In this document: piece after piece, positions 56,911 to 64,000 of the stretch | How the letters are laid out: every line of letters starts with the position of its first letter | How positions within the stretch are numbered: position 1 is the first letter of the stretch | Origin: Treponema pedis | Lineage (GTDB): Bacteria > Spirochaetota > Spirochaetia > Treponematales > Treponemataceae | Direction: 5' to 3' | Length of the DNA: 64,000 nt | Assembly (NCBI RefSeq): GCF_017161325.1 | Contig: NZ_CP045670.1 | Coordinates: 1,915,367 to 1,979,366 of the forward strand | Program-made: the position numbers and the translations under genes | Notes under the pieces: model-generated | Databases searched by the model: none | What the model was told of the DNA's origin: nothing | What the model saw: only the letters and a program-made list of their open reading frames with translations

Positions 56911-59784
56911 TTATGCTTTGCGTTCAAGCATTTCTTTTATATAATATCCCGTGTAGGATTTTTTTACCCTTGCAACTTCTTCGGGAGTTCCTTCCGCAAT
57001 TATTTCACCGCCGTTTGTGCCTCCTTCAGGACCTAAGTCGATTATTTTATCGGCTTGTAAAATTACATCGAGATTATGCTCAATCATAACTACGGTATTC
57101 CCCTGCTCTACAAGTCTTTGAATAACCTGCATAAGCTGTTTAACGTCCGCAAAGTGTAAGCCGGTTGTAGGCTCATCTAAAATATAAAGGGTTTTTCCTG
57201 TGGAACGCTTTGCAAGCTCGTTTGCAAGTTTTACACGCTGGGCTTCTCCGCCTGAAAGAGTTAAAGCCGATTGCCCCAGTTTGATGTAGCCCAAACCTAC
57301 CGATAAAAGAGTTTCAAGTTTACGTGCAATATGAGGAATAGGCGCAAAAAATTCCGCAGCTTCTTCTATAGTCATATCCAAAACGTCCGCAATATTTTTT
57401 CCTTTATAGCGGACGTCCAATGTTTCCTTATTAAACCTTTTACCTCGGCACACATCACAAGTTATATAAACGTCCGGTAAAAAATTCATTTCGATTGTAA
57501 GAGTTCCGTCTCCCTGACAGTGCTCGCACCTTCCGCCCCGTACATTAAAAGAAAAACGTCCGGACTTATAACCGCGAGCCTTCGATTCGGGCAGGCTTGC
57601 AAATAAGTCGCGTATACCGGTAAATACTCCCACGTATGTCGCGGGATTGGAGCGGGGAGTTCTTCCTATAGGACTTTGGTCGATGTTAATTACCTTATCT
57701 ATATTTTCAAGACCGGTTATTTTTTTATAAGAGCCTTCTTCCAAGGAGCTCCGCATTAAGCGGTTTGAAACGGCAGGATATAAAACATCGGTTAAAAGCG
57801 TAGATTTTCCCGAACCCGAAACGCCTGTAATACAGGTAAAGGCTCCGAGGGGAATTGAAACCGAAACGTTTTTTAAATTGTGTTCGGTTACATCTATCAG
57901 GTTCAAAAAGTTTCCGTTGCCTTCCCGTCTTTTTTCGGGTATATCCATTTTAAGAGTACCTGCAAGATATTGACCGGTTAAACTTTTTTTTACCTTTGCA
58001 ACTTCTTCAGGACTTCCTTGAGCGGTAATGTTTCCTCCGTGTACCCCTGCTCCGGGACCCAAATCAACTATGTAATCGGCAGTACGGAGCGTTTGCTCAT
58101 CGTGTTCGACTACAATTAAAGTATTTCCCAAATTGCGTAAGTATAAAAGAGTATCTATCAGTCTTTGATTATCACGCTGGTGAAGCCCGATTGAAGGCTC
58201 GTCCAAAATATATAAAACGCCTATTAAACTGGAACCTATTTGAGTTGCAAGCCGTATCCGCTGGGCTTCGCCGCCTGAAAGAGTTGCGGCTTTCCGCTCA
58301 AGGGTTAAATAATCAAGTCCTACGTTTTTCATAAAACTTAGGCGCGAGGTTATTTCTTTTAAAATTTGTTTTGCAATATGCTCTTCCGTTTCCGTTAATT
58401 TTAAATTTTCAAAGAATTTAATCGAGTCGCCTACGGAAAGACAGGTAAGCTCGTAAATATTTTTTCCGCCTACGGTTACTGCCAAGGCTTCCGGTTTTAA
58501 CCTTTTTCCGCCGCAGGTTTTACACGGCTTTATCGACATAAACTTTTCGTAGTATTCCCGTATTGAGGCGGAATAAGATTCATTATACCGTCTGTTTATA
58601 TCCGCCATAATTCCAATCCATTCGCGGTTATAAGAATGCTCTCCACCCGTATGTTTTGAAGTATACGAAAAATGAATACTAACTCCGTCAGAGCCTTCCC
58701 AAATTATGTTCAATATTTTTTTAGGCAATTTGTTAATAGGGGTATCAAGCGAAAACCCGAATTCTTTTGCAAGGGCTTCAAACCTCGCCCTGTTCCAATC
58801 CGAATCGGGACTATACGGAACAAAAGCTCCCTCGTTAAAGGAAAGCGTTTTATCGGGAGCGATTAAATCCCTGTCGAAGTGCTGCGTCATTCCGAGTCCG
58901 GTACAGTCGGGGCATGCGCCGAAGGGATTATTAAAAGAAAAAAGGCGCGGCTGCAACTCCGGCATGGAAATACCGCAATCCGAGCATGCGTTTTTTTGCG
59001 AGAAAAAAACTTCCGTTATGGGAGCGTCTGGAAAATCTTCCTGCTTTGTCGCAAGTAAAATTCCTCCGGAGCTTTGAAGGGCGGTTTCCACCGAGTCGGA
59101 AAGACGCTTACGCACATCGGAGGAAAGTTTTATCCTGTCTACGATAATTTCTATCGTATGTTTTTTTTGCTTATCGAGTTTTATTCCGTCTTCCAAATTT
59201 ACCGTAAGTCCGTCGATTCTTGCCCGCACAAAACCGGCAGCGATTGCATCGGTAATTATTTTTTGATGTTCGCCCTTTTTTCCTTTTATAATAGGAGCCA
59301 AAATTTGAACGCGCGTATCCTCTTTCCAGCTCATAATCGTGTCGATAATTTGGTCAACCGTTTGCTCTTTGATTTCCTTACCGCAGTTTGGGCAATGAGG
59401 TCTTCCTATACGTGCAAAAAGGAGGCGGTAATAATCGTAAATTTCCGTAACGGTTCCTACAGTAGAACGCGGATTTCTGTGAGTGGTTTTTTGTTCAATT
59501 GAAATTGCAGGCGATAAGCCTTCAATATAGTCCACATCGGGCTTATCCATTCTGCCCAAAAATTGGCGGGCATAGGCAGACAAAGATTCCACATAGCGGC
59601 GCTGCCCTTCGGCAAAAATAGTATCGAAGGCAAGAGAACTTTTTCCCGAACCTGAAAGCCCAGAAATAACTATCAGCTTATCGCGGGGAAGCTCTACATC
59701 AATATTTTTTAAATTATGCTCTCTGGCACCCTTTACAATCAGCTTATTTAAATGCTCTGCCGTACCCGTATTTTTTTTTTGCAT
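56911..59784 (-). CDS. uvrA: Excinuclease ABC subunit A
   Basis: Damage-recognition ATPase of nucleotide excision repair, 957 residues, full length. Two ABC modules: the first with GLSGSGKSS near residue 42 and [12 protein letters not shown], the second with GVSGSGKST and [12 protein letters not shown]. Zinc modules show [13 protein letters not shown] and CEHCQGDG with CDVC. It has a consensus promoter and no Shine-Dalgarno sequence. No LexA-like operator was recognised upstream. Confidence 0.96.
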   Translation of the reverse strand: MQKKNTGTAEHLNKLIVKGAREHNLKNIDVELPRDKLIVISGLSGSGKSSLAFDTIFAEGQRRYVESLSAYARQFLGRMDKPDVDYIEGLSPAISIEQKTTHRNPRSTVGTVTEIYDYYRLLFARIGRPHCPNCGKEIKEQTVDQIIDTIMSWKEDTRVQILAPIIKGKKGEHQKIITDAIAAGFVRARIDGLTVNLEDGIKLDKQKKHTIEIIVDRIKLSSDVRKRLSDSVETALQSSGGILLATKQEDFPDAPITEVFFSQKNACSDCGISMPELQPRLFSFNNPFGACPDCTGLGMTQHFDRDLIAPDKTLSFNEGAFVPYSPDSDWNRARFEALAKEFGFSLDTPINKLPKKILNIIWEGSDGVSIHFSYTSKHTGGEHSYNREWIGIMADINRRYNESYSASIREYYEKFMSIKPCKTCGGKRLKPEALAVTVGGKNIYELTCLSVGDSIKFFENLKLTETEEHIAKQILKEITSRLSFMKNVGLDYLTLERKAATLSGGEAQRIRLATQIGSSLIGVLYILDEPSIGLHQRDNQRLIDTLLYLRNLGNTLIVVEHDEQTLRTADYIVDLGPGAGVHGGNITAQGSPEEVAKVKKSLTGQYLAGTLKMDIPEKRREGNGNFLNLIDVTEHNLKNVSVSIPLGAFTCITGVSGSGKSTLLTDVLYPAVSNRLMRSSLEEGSYKKITGLENIDKVINIDQSPIGRTPRSNPATYVGVFTGIRDLFASLPESKARGYKSGRFSFNVRGGRCEHCQGDGTLTIEMNFLPDVYITCDVCRGKRFNKETLDVRYKGKNIADVLDMTIEEAAEFFAPIPHIARKLETLLSVGLGYIKLGQSALTLSGGEAQRVKLANELAKRSTGKTLYILDEPTTGLHFADVKQLMQVIQRLVEQGNTVVMIEHNLDVILQADKIIDLGPEGGTNGGEIIAEGTPEEVARVKKSYTGYYIKEMLERKA

Positions 59785-59792
59785 AGTAAATA

Positions 59793-59821
59793 ATTATATA
59801 GGAAGAAAGAAGAATTGTCAA
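59793..59821 (-). promoter_or_regulatory. Consensus promoter of uvrA, placed for a leaderless mRNA
   Basis: Minus strand TTGACA (59816-59821), 17 bases, TATAAT (59793-59798), then eight bases to the ATG. The -35 box lies within a TTGTCAATTGAC near-palindrome. Confidence 0.72.
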
Positions 59822-59941
59822 TTGACCGTCATATAAGACAGTTTTATAAAAAACTCAATTCCGCACAAGGCTGCGGCCATTACGTTTTAATAAATTAAGA
59901 TTCAAAATCAAGAAAAACACAAACTATATTTTCGGGCATAG

Positions 59942-59970
59942 TTGAATAATTACTTATTTTTTAGTATGAT
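59942..59970 (+). promoter_or_regulatory. Promoter of the glycosyltransferase gene, placed for a leaderless mRNA
   Basis: TTGAAT at 59942, 17 bases, TATGAT at 59965, then six bases to the ATG. Confidence 0.55.
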
Positions 59971-59976
59971 TTAAAA

Positions 59977-61117
59977 ATGAAGCAAAATCAGGTAATAGGA
60001 TTTTTATATTTACCTACCGGCGCGGGGCATTTGTCCGGTGCAAGGGCATTATCGGAATATCTTACGGAATCCTATCCTAACGAAGTAGAGTGTAAATTAA
60101 AAAACGGGTTTACCGAAAAAATGATATTCTCCAAATTATTTTTCGAAAAAGGCTATTCGGCTACGTCGAATTATTTTGAAAAAGGATATGTAGCATTTTA
60201 CCAATTAACAAGTCTTAATTTCAGTCTTAATATATTCAAAAAAATCTTTGCGCCCTTTTTTATACAGGGTATAGTAAAATTTATAAAAGAAAATAAAATT
60301 ACAAAACTTGTTTGCACTCATGAAATACTTATCGTTGCCGCAAGGGAAGCTATAAACAGAACAAAAAAGGATATTCCTTTAATAAGCATAGTTATGGACC
60401 CGTTTACGGCACACCCGATATGGTTTTATGAAAAAAACACCGACCTTATAGTTTTTTCGGAAAAACTTAAAAACGAGGCCATACAAAAATATAAATTTAA
60501 TCCCGACAGAATTCATAAGTTTCCGATTATGCTTTCACGTAACTTCGATACGAAGTGTACGCAAGAAGAAAAAATAAAAATAAAAAAACTGCACGGTATA
60601 CCGGAAGATAAAAAAAATAGTCCTGATTGCCGGAGGCGGCGAAGGATTAAAAAAGGCCGTCAAAATAGTGCATAATTTTATAAGAGCTAAAACGGATTCC
60701 TACCTTATTGCGGTATGCGGTAAAAACAAAGAATTAAAATATACTTTGGAGTATTTAGCGAAACTGGCAGGATTTAAAAATATAAAAATCCTCGGATTTG
60801 TTCCTTTTATGAAAGAGCTTATGAATATTGCAGACTGTATTATCACAAAAAGCGGCCCCGCTACAATTATGGAAGCGCTTTTGATAGGGAAGCCGCTTAT
60901 TCTTTCCACTTATGTCCGCGGTCAGGAATGGGGAAATTTATTATATGTTACTCAAAATCATGCAGGCTGGTACATTCCCGAACCTAAAAAAATTGTAAAA
61001 AAAACTCAAGAAATTTTTTCCGATGATTCGCTTTTAAATGAAATATGCTCCAAAATAGAAAATATGGATATAAAAAACGGCCTTAAAGATATTGCGGAAT
61101 TTATTTACAACTTTTAA
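59977..61117 (+). CDS. Diacylglycerol-type glycosyltransferase (MGDG synthase / MurG fold), frameshifted in an 8-A run
   Basis: About 379 residues after correction. N-terminal FLYLPTGAGHLSGARALSEYL, with the GxGH motif, and a central VCTHEILIVAA segment match MGDG-synthase-like GT28 enzymes; the C-terminal nucleotide-sugar site reads IAGGGEGLKKA and TKSGPATIMEALLIGKPLI. It probably adds a hexose to diacylglycerol, making a membrane glycolipid. The frame breaks at 60610-60617: seven A instead of eight joins IPEDKK to IVLIAGGGEG. The donor sugar cannot be told. It precedes two outer-membrane protein genes. Confidence 0.75.
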
Positions 61118-61140
61118 AATCGTAGCTTATAAAAAAAGGG

Positions 61141-61169
61141 TTGCCATAAAATTATTTGTGTGATACAAT
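61141..61169 (+). promoter_or_regulatory. Promoter of the first Wzi-like gene, very short leader
   Basis: TTGCCA at 61141, 17 bases, TACAAT at 61164, then nine bases to the ATG at 61179. No Shine-Dalgarno sequence. Confidence 0.5.
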
Positions 61170-61178
61170 TACCGAATT

Positions 61179-62837
61179 ATGAATATTAAACGAGTTTTTT
61201 TTAATACGGTAACCGAAAAACTTTTTATTTTCAGCTTTTTATTTTTTTCTTTATGTAATTCTTATACTGAAGAAATATCCTCTTATTCTAAAATTTTATA
61301 TGAATATGATTCGCTTTTTTATGATGAACTTCATCTTACTTCTTTGGAAAGCGGATATGTATGGCTTTCATATAAAAAACCCGCTTCGTATGCCGAATTA
61401 AAACTTAACTTTGACGGAATAAATGAAAAAGCCTTATCCGAACACGGGAAAGTCTCTTATGAAAACCTATATAACATGTTTTATAAAAGTAAGCCTCTCC
61501 TTTCGTATGAACAATTTGCCTTCGACATAAATTTAAAATTGGCACTGCAAGCTCAATATTTGTATAACGGCGAAAAAGAACCGTTTATCAATAAATTCCA
61601 CAGATATAATAAAACACCTGAACCTATCGCCGTTCCGTTTGAATTTTATTTTTCTCAATATGTTTATCTTTATTGCGTGCCCGTTTTCGGCAAAAATTTT
61701 TCAGGCTCAATACACTCCTATCCTTATACGAATTTACCCCTTGCGGGGAACGCTATGGATTATCACTTCCCGAAAAAAACGGGCCTTTCAATCGGAAATA
61801 AATTTTTTAATTTTCACATAGGACGCGGAAGGCTTAATGTGGGGAGAACCTTATCAGGCGGAATGATTATATCCGACACCCCGGACAGACTTGATTTTGC
61901 TTCAGCCTCACTTTTTTTTAAATATGTAAAACTTGATATGACGGTTGCGGAAATAAACCCCACCCGTTTTTTTATAAGTCATGAAATAAGCATACGCCCG
62001 TTAAAACAACTTTCCGTTACTTTACATGAAGGAATAATTCTTAATTCCGTATTTGACCCGCGATTTTTAAATCCGTTTATGATTTTTCATAATTATGCAC
62101 CTTGGAAAGACCCTTACATAAACAATAACTACAACGGGAATTTAATAGGTTGTCAATTAGGCTTCGACATAAATATAATACCGGTTAAAAATTTAAGAAT
62201 TTACGGACAATTCGGAATGAATCAGTTTCAAACGCCTTCGGAGTTAAAAGGCGGCGCAAATAATATCCCGAACAGTATGGGAGGCATAGCCGGTATTGAA
62301 TACTCAATTCCTATGCAGGTCGGTTATTTAACTTTAAATACCGAATTTATGTATGCCGACCCTTGGCTTTATATCGGAGATACGGGCAGCAAAAACAGTT
62401 TTTCGGCAAGCAGAAAAGAAAACGTTTATGCTTCGAAAACTTATGACGCTTCGGAAATAAAGACATGGCTTACAAATCCGTACGGTCCCGATACAATTGC
62501 GGCGTTTTTTAAAGCGGATTTTAACGCCCCTCATAAATACAGGGCGGCTTTTACATACAGATTTTTATGCAAGGGCGAAAATGAAGAAAAATTTTTTAAC
62601 AGTATAGATAAAGGAGAATATTATTACCCTATACACTATAAAGAAGGAATAAAAATGGCCAAGTGGAAAACTCCGACGGGTACGGTATCTTACTTTCACA
62701 CTATGCAGCTTGAAAGTTCTTATACAATTATAAAAAATTTAAATATAAATGCCGCCCTTTCATGGACGATTGCCCGCGGAAAAATAAACGGGCATTCTGT
62801 TGACTTTTCGACATATATAATGTATTCTCTGCGGTAA
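61179..62837 (+). CDS. Outer-membrane beta-barrel protein, Wzi-like
   Basis: 552 residues with a signal peptide (LFIFSFLFFSLCNSYTEE). Many strand-like segments with Gly and aromatic residues (GLSIGNKFFNFHIGRGRLNVG, 15-20 residue spacing) and a central ISIRPLKQLSVTLHEGIILNS / VFDPRFLNPFMIFHNYAPW region point to a barrel related to capsule-assembly Wzi proteins. The family link is tentative. The next gene is a paralogue. Its function in a spirochaete is unknown; porin or surface-polysaccharide binding are both possible. Confidence 0.65.
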   Translation: MNIKRVFFNTVTEKLFIFSFLFFSLCNSYTEEISSYSKILYEYDSLFYDELHLTSLESGYVWLSYKKPASYAELKLNFDGINEKALSEHGKVSYENLYNMFYKSKPLLSYEQFAFDINLKLALQAQYLYNGEKEPFINKFHRYNKTPEPIAVPFEFYFSQYVYLYCVPVFGKNFSGSIHSYPYTNLPLAGNAMDYHFPKKTGLSIGNKFFNFHIGRGRLNVGRTLSGGMIISDTPDRLDFASASLFFKYVKLDMTVAEINPTRFFISHEISIRPLKQLSVTLHEGIILNSVFDPRFLNPFMIFHNYAPWKDPYINNNYNGNLIGCQLGFDINIIPVKNLRIYGQFGMNQFQTPSELKGGANNIPNSMGGIAGIEYSIPMQVGYLTLNTEFMYADPWLYIGDTGSKNSFSASRKENVYASKTYDASEIKTWLTNPYGPDTIAAFFKADFNAPHKYRAAFTYRFLCKGENEEKFFNSIDKGEYYYPIHYKEGIKMAKWKTPTGTVSYFHTMQLESSYTIIKNLNINAALSWTIARGKINGHSVDFSTYIMYSLR

Positions 62838-62862
62838 ACTATAATTTTTTTAAGGAAATAAA

Positions 62863-64000
62863 ATGAAAAGAAAATTTATTATAACCTGTTTTTTATTTAT
62901 TTGTTTTTGTGCATTTACTCAAGTTGCCGTAGATGTTTTAGACCCTTTTTATGAAGATGTAAAAATATGGGAAAATATGAGGCTTATAAACGATACACCG
63001 TCAGTACGCCCCTACCCTTTACAGGAAGTAAAAAGAATCCTTGAAATAATAATTGAAACCGGAGATGAAGGACAAAAAAAAATAGCCGAAGAGCATTATA
63101 ACAGATTTTTCGGCAGAGCATTTCACTTCGGAGGAAAAACCGAGTTTACATTTAAATTTCCCGATAAAGATTATGAAATAATCCTGTCGCCAGTAATGGA
63201 TTTAAACTACGAAATACATAAGTATTTAACTATATCCGCAAATATAAATGCTTATCTTACAAATAAACTTCCGTCCAATTCGCCGCAGCCTGCATTTATG
63301 TATTCAAAACACGATTTGGCAAGCGATGACGTAAAAGTTGGAAAACTGTATTTTCTTCCCGTATTTAACTCAGGCCTTTCAATAGGTACACCCGAATACT
63401 ATTTTACGGCAAATATAGCGAGAACGGATTACGGACCGTTTTATAAAAACAATATTATTATAGGCTCTCATGCTCTTCATCAGGGACAATTTAATTTTGC
63501 AGTAAATAAACCCAAATGGACTTATGAACAAACCTTTCTTACTCTTTCTCCGACAGATGATACGGGAAGGTCTTGGTTAAGACCGAATAAATTTTTAGTT
63601 GCACATTCATTAAATATACGTCCTCTGCCATGGCTTTCTTTCGGTTTAGTCGATTCCGTAATATACGGCGGAAGATTTGAACCTATTTACCTGCTGCCGT
63701 TTTCGGCTTTTTTTGTAAGTCAGGGCTTATACGGTTTCCCTGATAACAGTTTAATCGGAGCGATGTTTACCGTTAAACCTATAGACGGTTTAAGATTTGA
63801 CGGAGTTCTTTATGCGGACGATATCGGTTTTAATGAAATAATCAAATTCAAAAAAGATGCAAAATGGCGGTTGGCGGGTCAATTCGGAACATCTTATACA
63901 ATGCCTAAAACCCATTGGTTTACATCGGTAGATTTTCATTATACCTTTGTAACGCCGTATACATATACACATTATGACGGAAATAGCATAACCTCGATAA
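62863..64000 (+). CDS. Second Wzi-like outer-membrane protein, runs off the right edge
   Basis: An open frame of 379 codons from ATG 62863, with AAGGAAATAAA before it and no stop inside the window. The signal peptide is IITCFLFICFCAFTQ. After a helical N-terminal part (YPLQEVKRILEIIIE) come barrel-like strands. The segment LNIRPLPWLSFGLVDSVIY and then FEPIYLLPFSAFF aligns with the matching region of the upstream gene, so the two are tandem paralogues. The gap is 25 bases, suggesting one transcript. The C-terminus is not seen. Confidence 0.65.
   Translation, partial: MKRKFIITCFLFICFCAFTQVAVDVLDPFYEDVKIWENMRLINDTPSVRPYPLQEVKRILEIIIETGDEGQKKIAEEHYNRFFGRAFHFGGKTEFTFKFPDKDYEIILSPVMDLNYEIHKYLTISANINAYLTNKLPSNSPQPAFMYSKHDLASDDVKVGKLYFLPVFNSGLSIGTPEYYFTANIARTDYGPFYKNNIIIGSHALHQGQFNFAVNKPKWTYEQTFLTLSPTDDTGRSWLRPNKFLVAHSLNIRPLPWLSFGLVDSVIYGGRFEPIYLLPFSAFFVSQGLYGFPDNSLIGAMFTVKPIDGLRFDGVLYADDIGFNEIIKFKKDAKWRLAGQFGTSYTMPKTHWFTSVDFHYTFVTPYTYTHYDGNSITSI

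Noticed and set aside
1-64000. CRISPR arrays, tRNA or rRNA genes, prophage and intact insertion sequences
   Set aside because: Looked for and not found. There are no regularly spaced direct repeats, cloverleaf sequences, integrases or transposases that I can support.

Overview
The window looks like chromosomal DNA of a host-associated Treponema, probably near the T. denticola group. The evidence is: low GC (A/T-rich third positions and long A/T runs); a cytidylate kinase fused to ribosomal protein S1, as in treponemes; an LptD-type protein beside uvrA; LolD/LolC-E/LolA-like genes without a recognisable LPS cluster; and a fusion of a P-loop domain to an Asp23 domain. The species call is inference. 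I see no rRNA, tRNA, CRISPR array, intact insertion sequence or prophage.

Layout. 1-9.9 kb: a partial secreted protein, upp, kbl, an rnfB-like gene, era, tex, an M42 peptidase and malic enzyme. 10.3-16.5 kb: a small HD-domain alarmone-hydrolase-like protein, a YugP-type metalloprotease, an operon of rex plus three rRNA-modification genes, and ackA. 16.6-25 kb: TPR proteins with rlmN, rpoN, the tldD/pmbA pair, a small lipoprotein with a decayed tail, and the P-loop/Asp23 fusion. 25-38.3 kb: htrA, the carD-ispD-ispF operon, a lipoprotein-trafficking operon (lolD, two permeases, LolA-like, an outer-membrane protein), a large DUF3160-type lipoprotein, tsaC and an ftsB-like gene. 38.4-50.3 kb: a very acidic protein with a partner gene, a GGDEF/EAL protein, a lipoprotein, and the cmk-rpsA / sigma-54 activator / TPR operon. 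50.3-64 kb: a 14-G tract inside a promoter upstream of a triple zinc-ribbon protein, an NHL/VWA protein, lptD, uvrA, a diacylglycerol-type glycosyltransferase and two tandem Wzi-like outer-membrane proteins, the second cut by the window edge.

Much of the content serves the envelope: LptD, the Lol-like system, HtrA, three beta-barrel proteins, a glycolipid glycosyltransferase and several lipoproteins. A second theme is RNA and translation: era, rlmN, an RsmB-type and an RlmK-type methyltransferase, RluA, TsaC and S1. Redox and fermentation are represented by rex, ackA, malic enzyme and the RnfB-like protein. Sigma-54 and one matching activator are both present.

Two patterns cut across the window. 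First, ten genes carry twelve apparent single-base indels, nearly all in A/T runs and several in genes expected to be essential. Sequence or assembly error is the simplest explanation, so run lengths here, including the G tract, should be treated as uncertain. Second, at least nine genes have a sigma-70-like promoter whose -10 box lies only 6-9 bases before the ATG with no Shine-Dalgarno sequence, so leaderless transcripts may be common.
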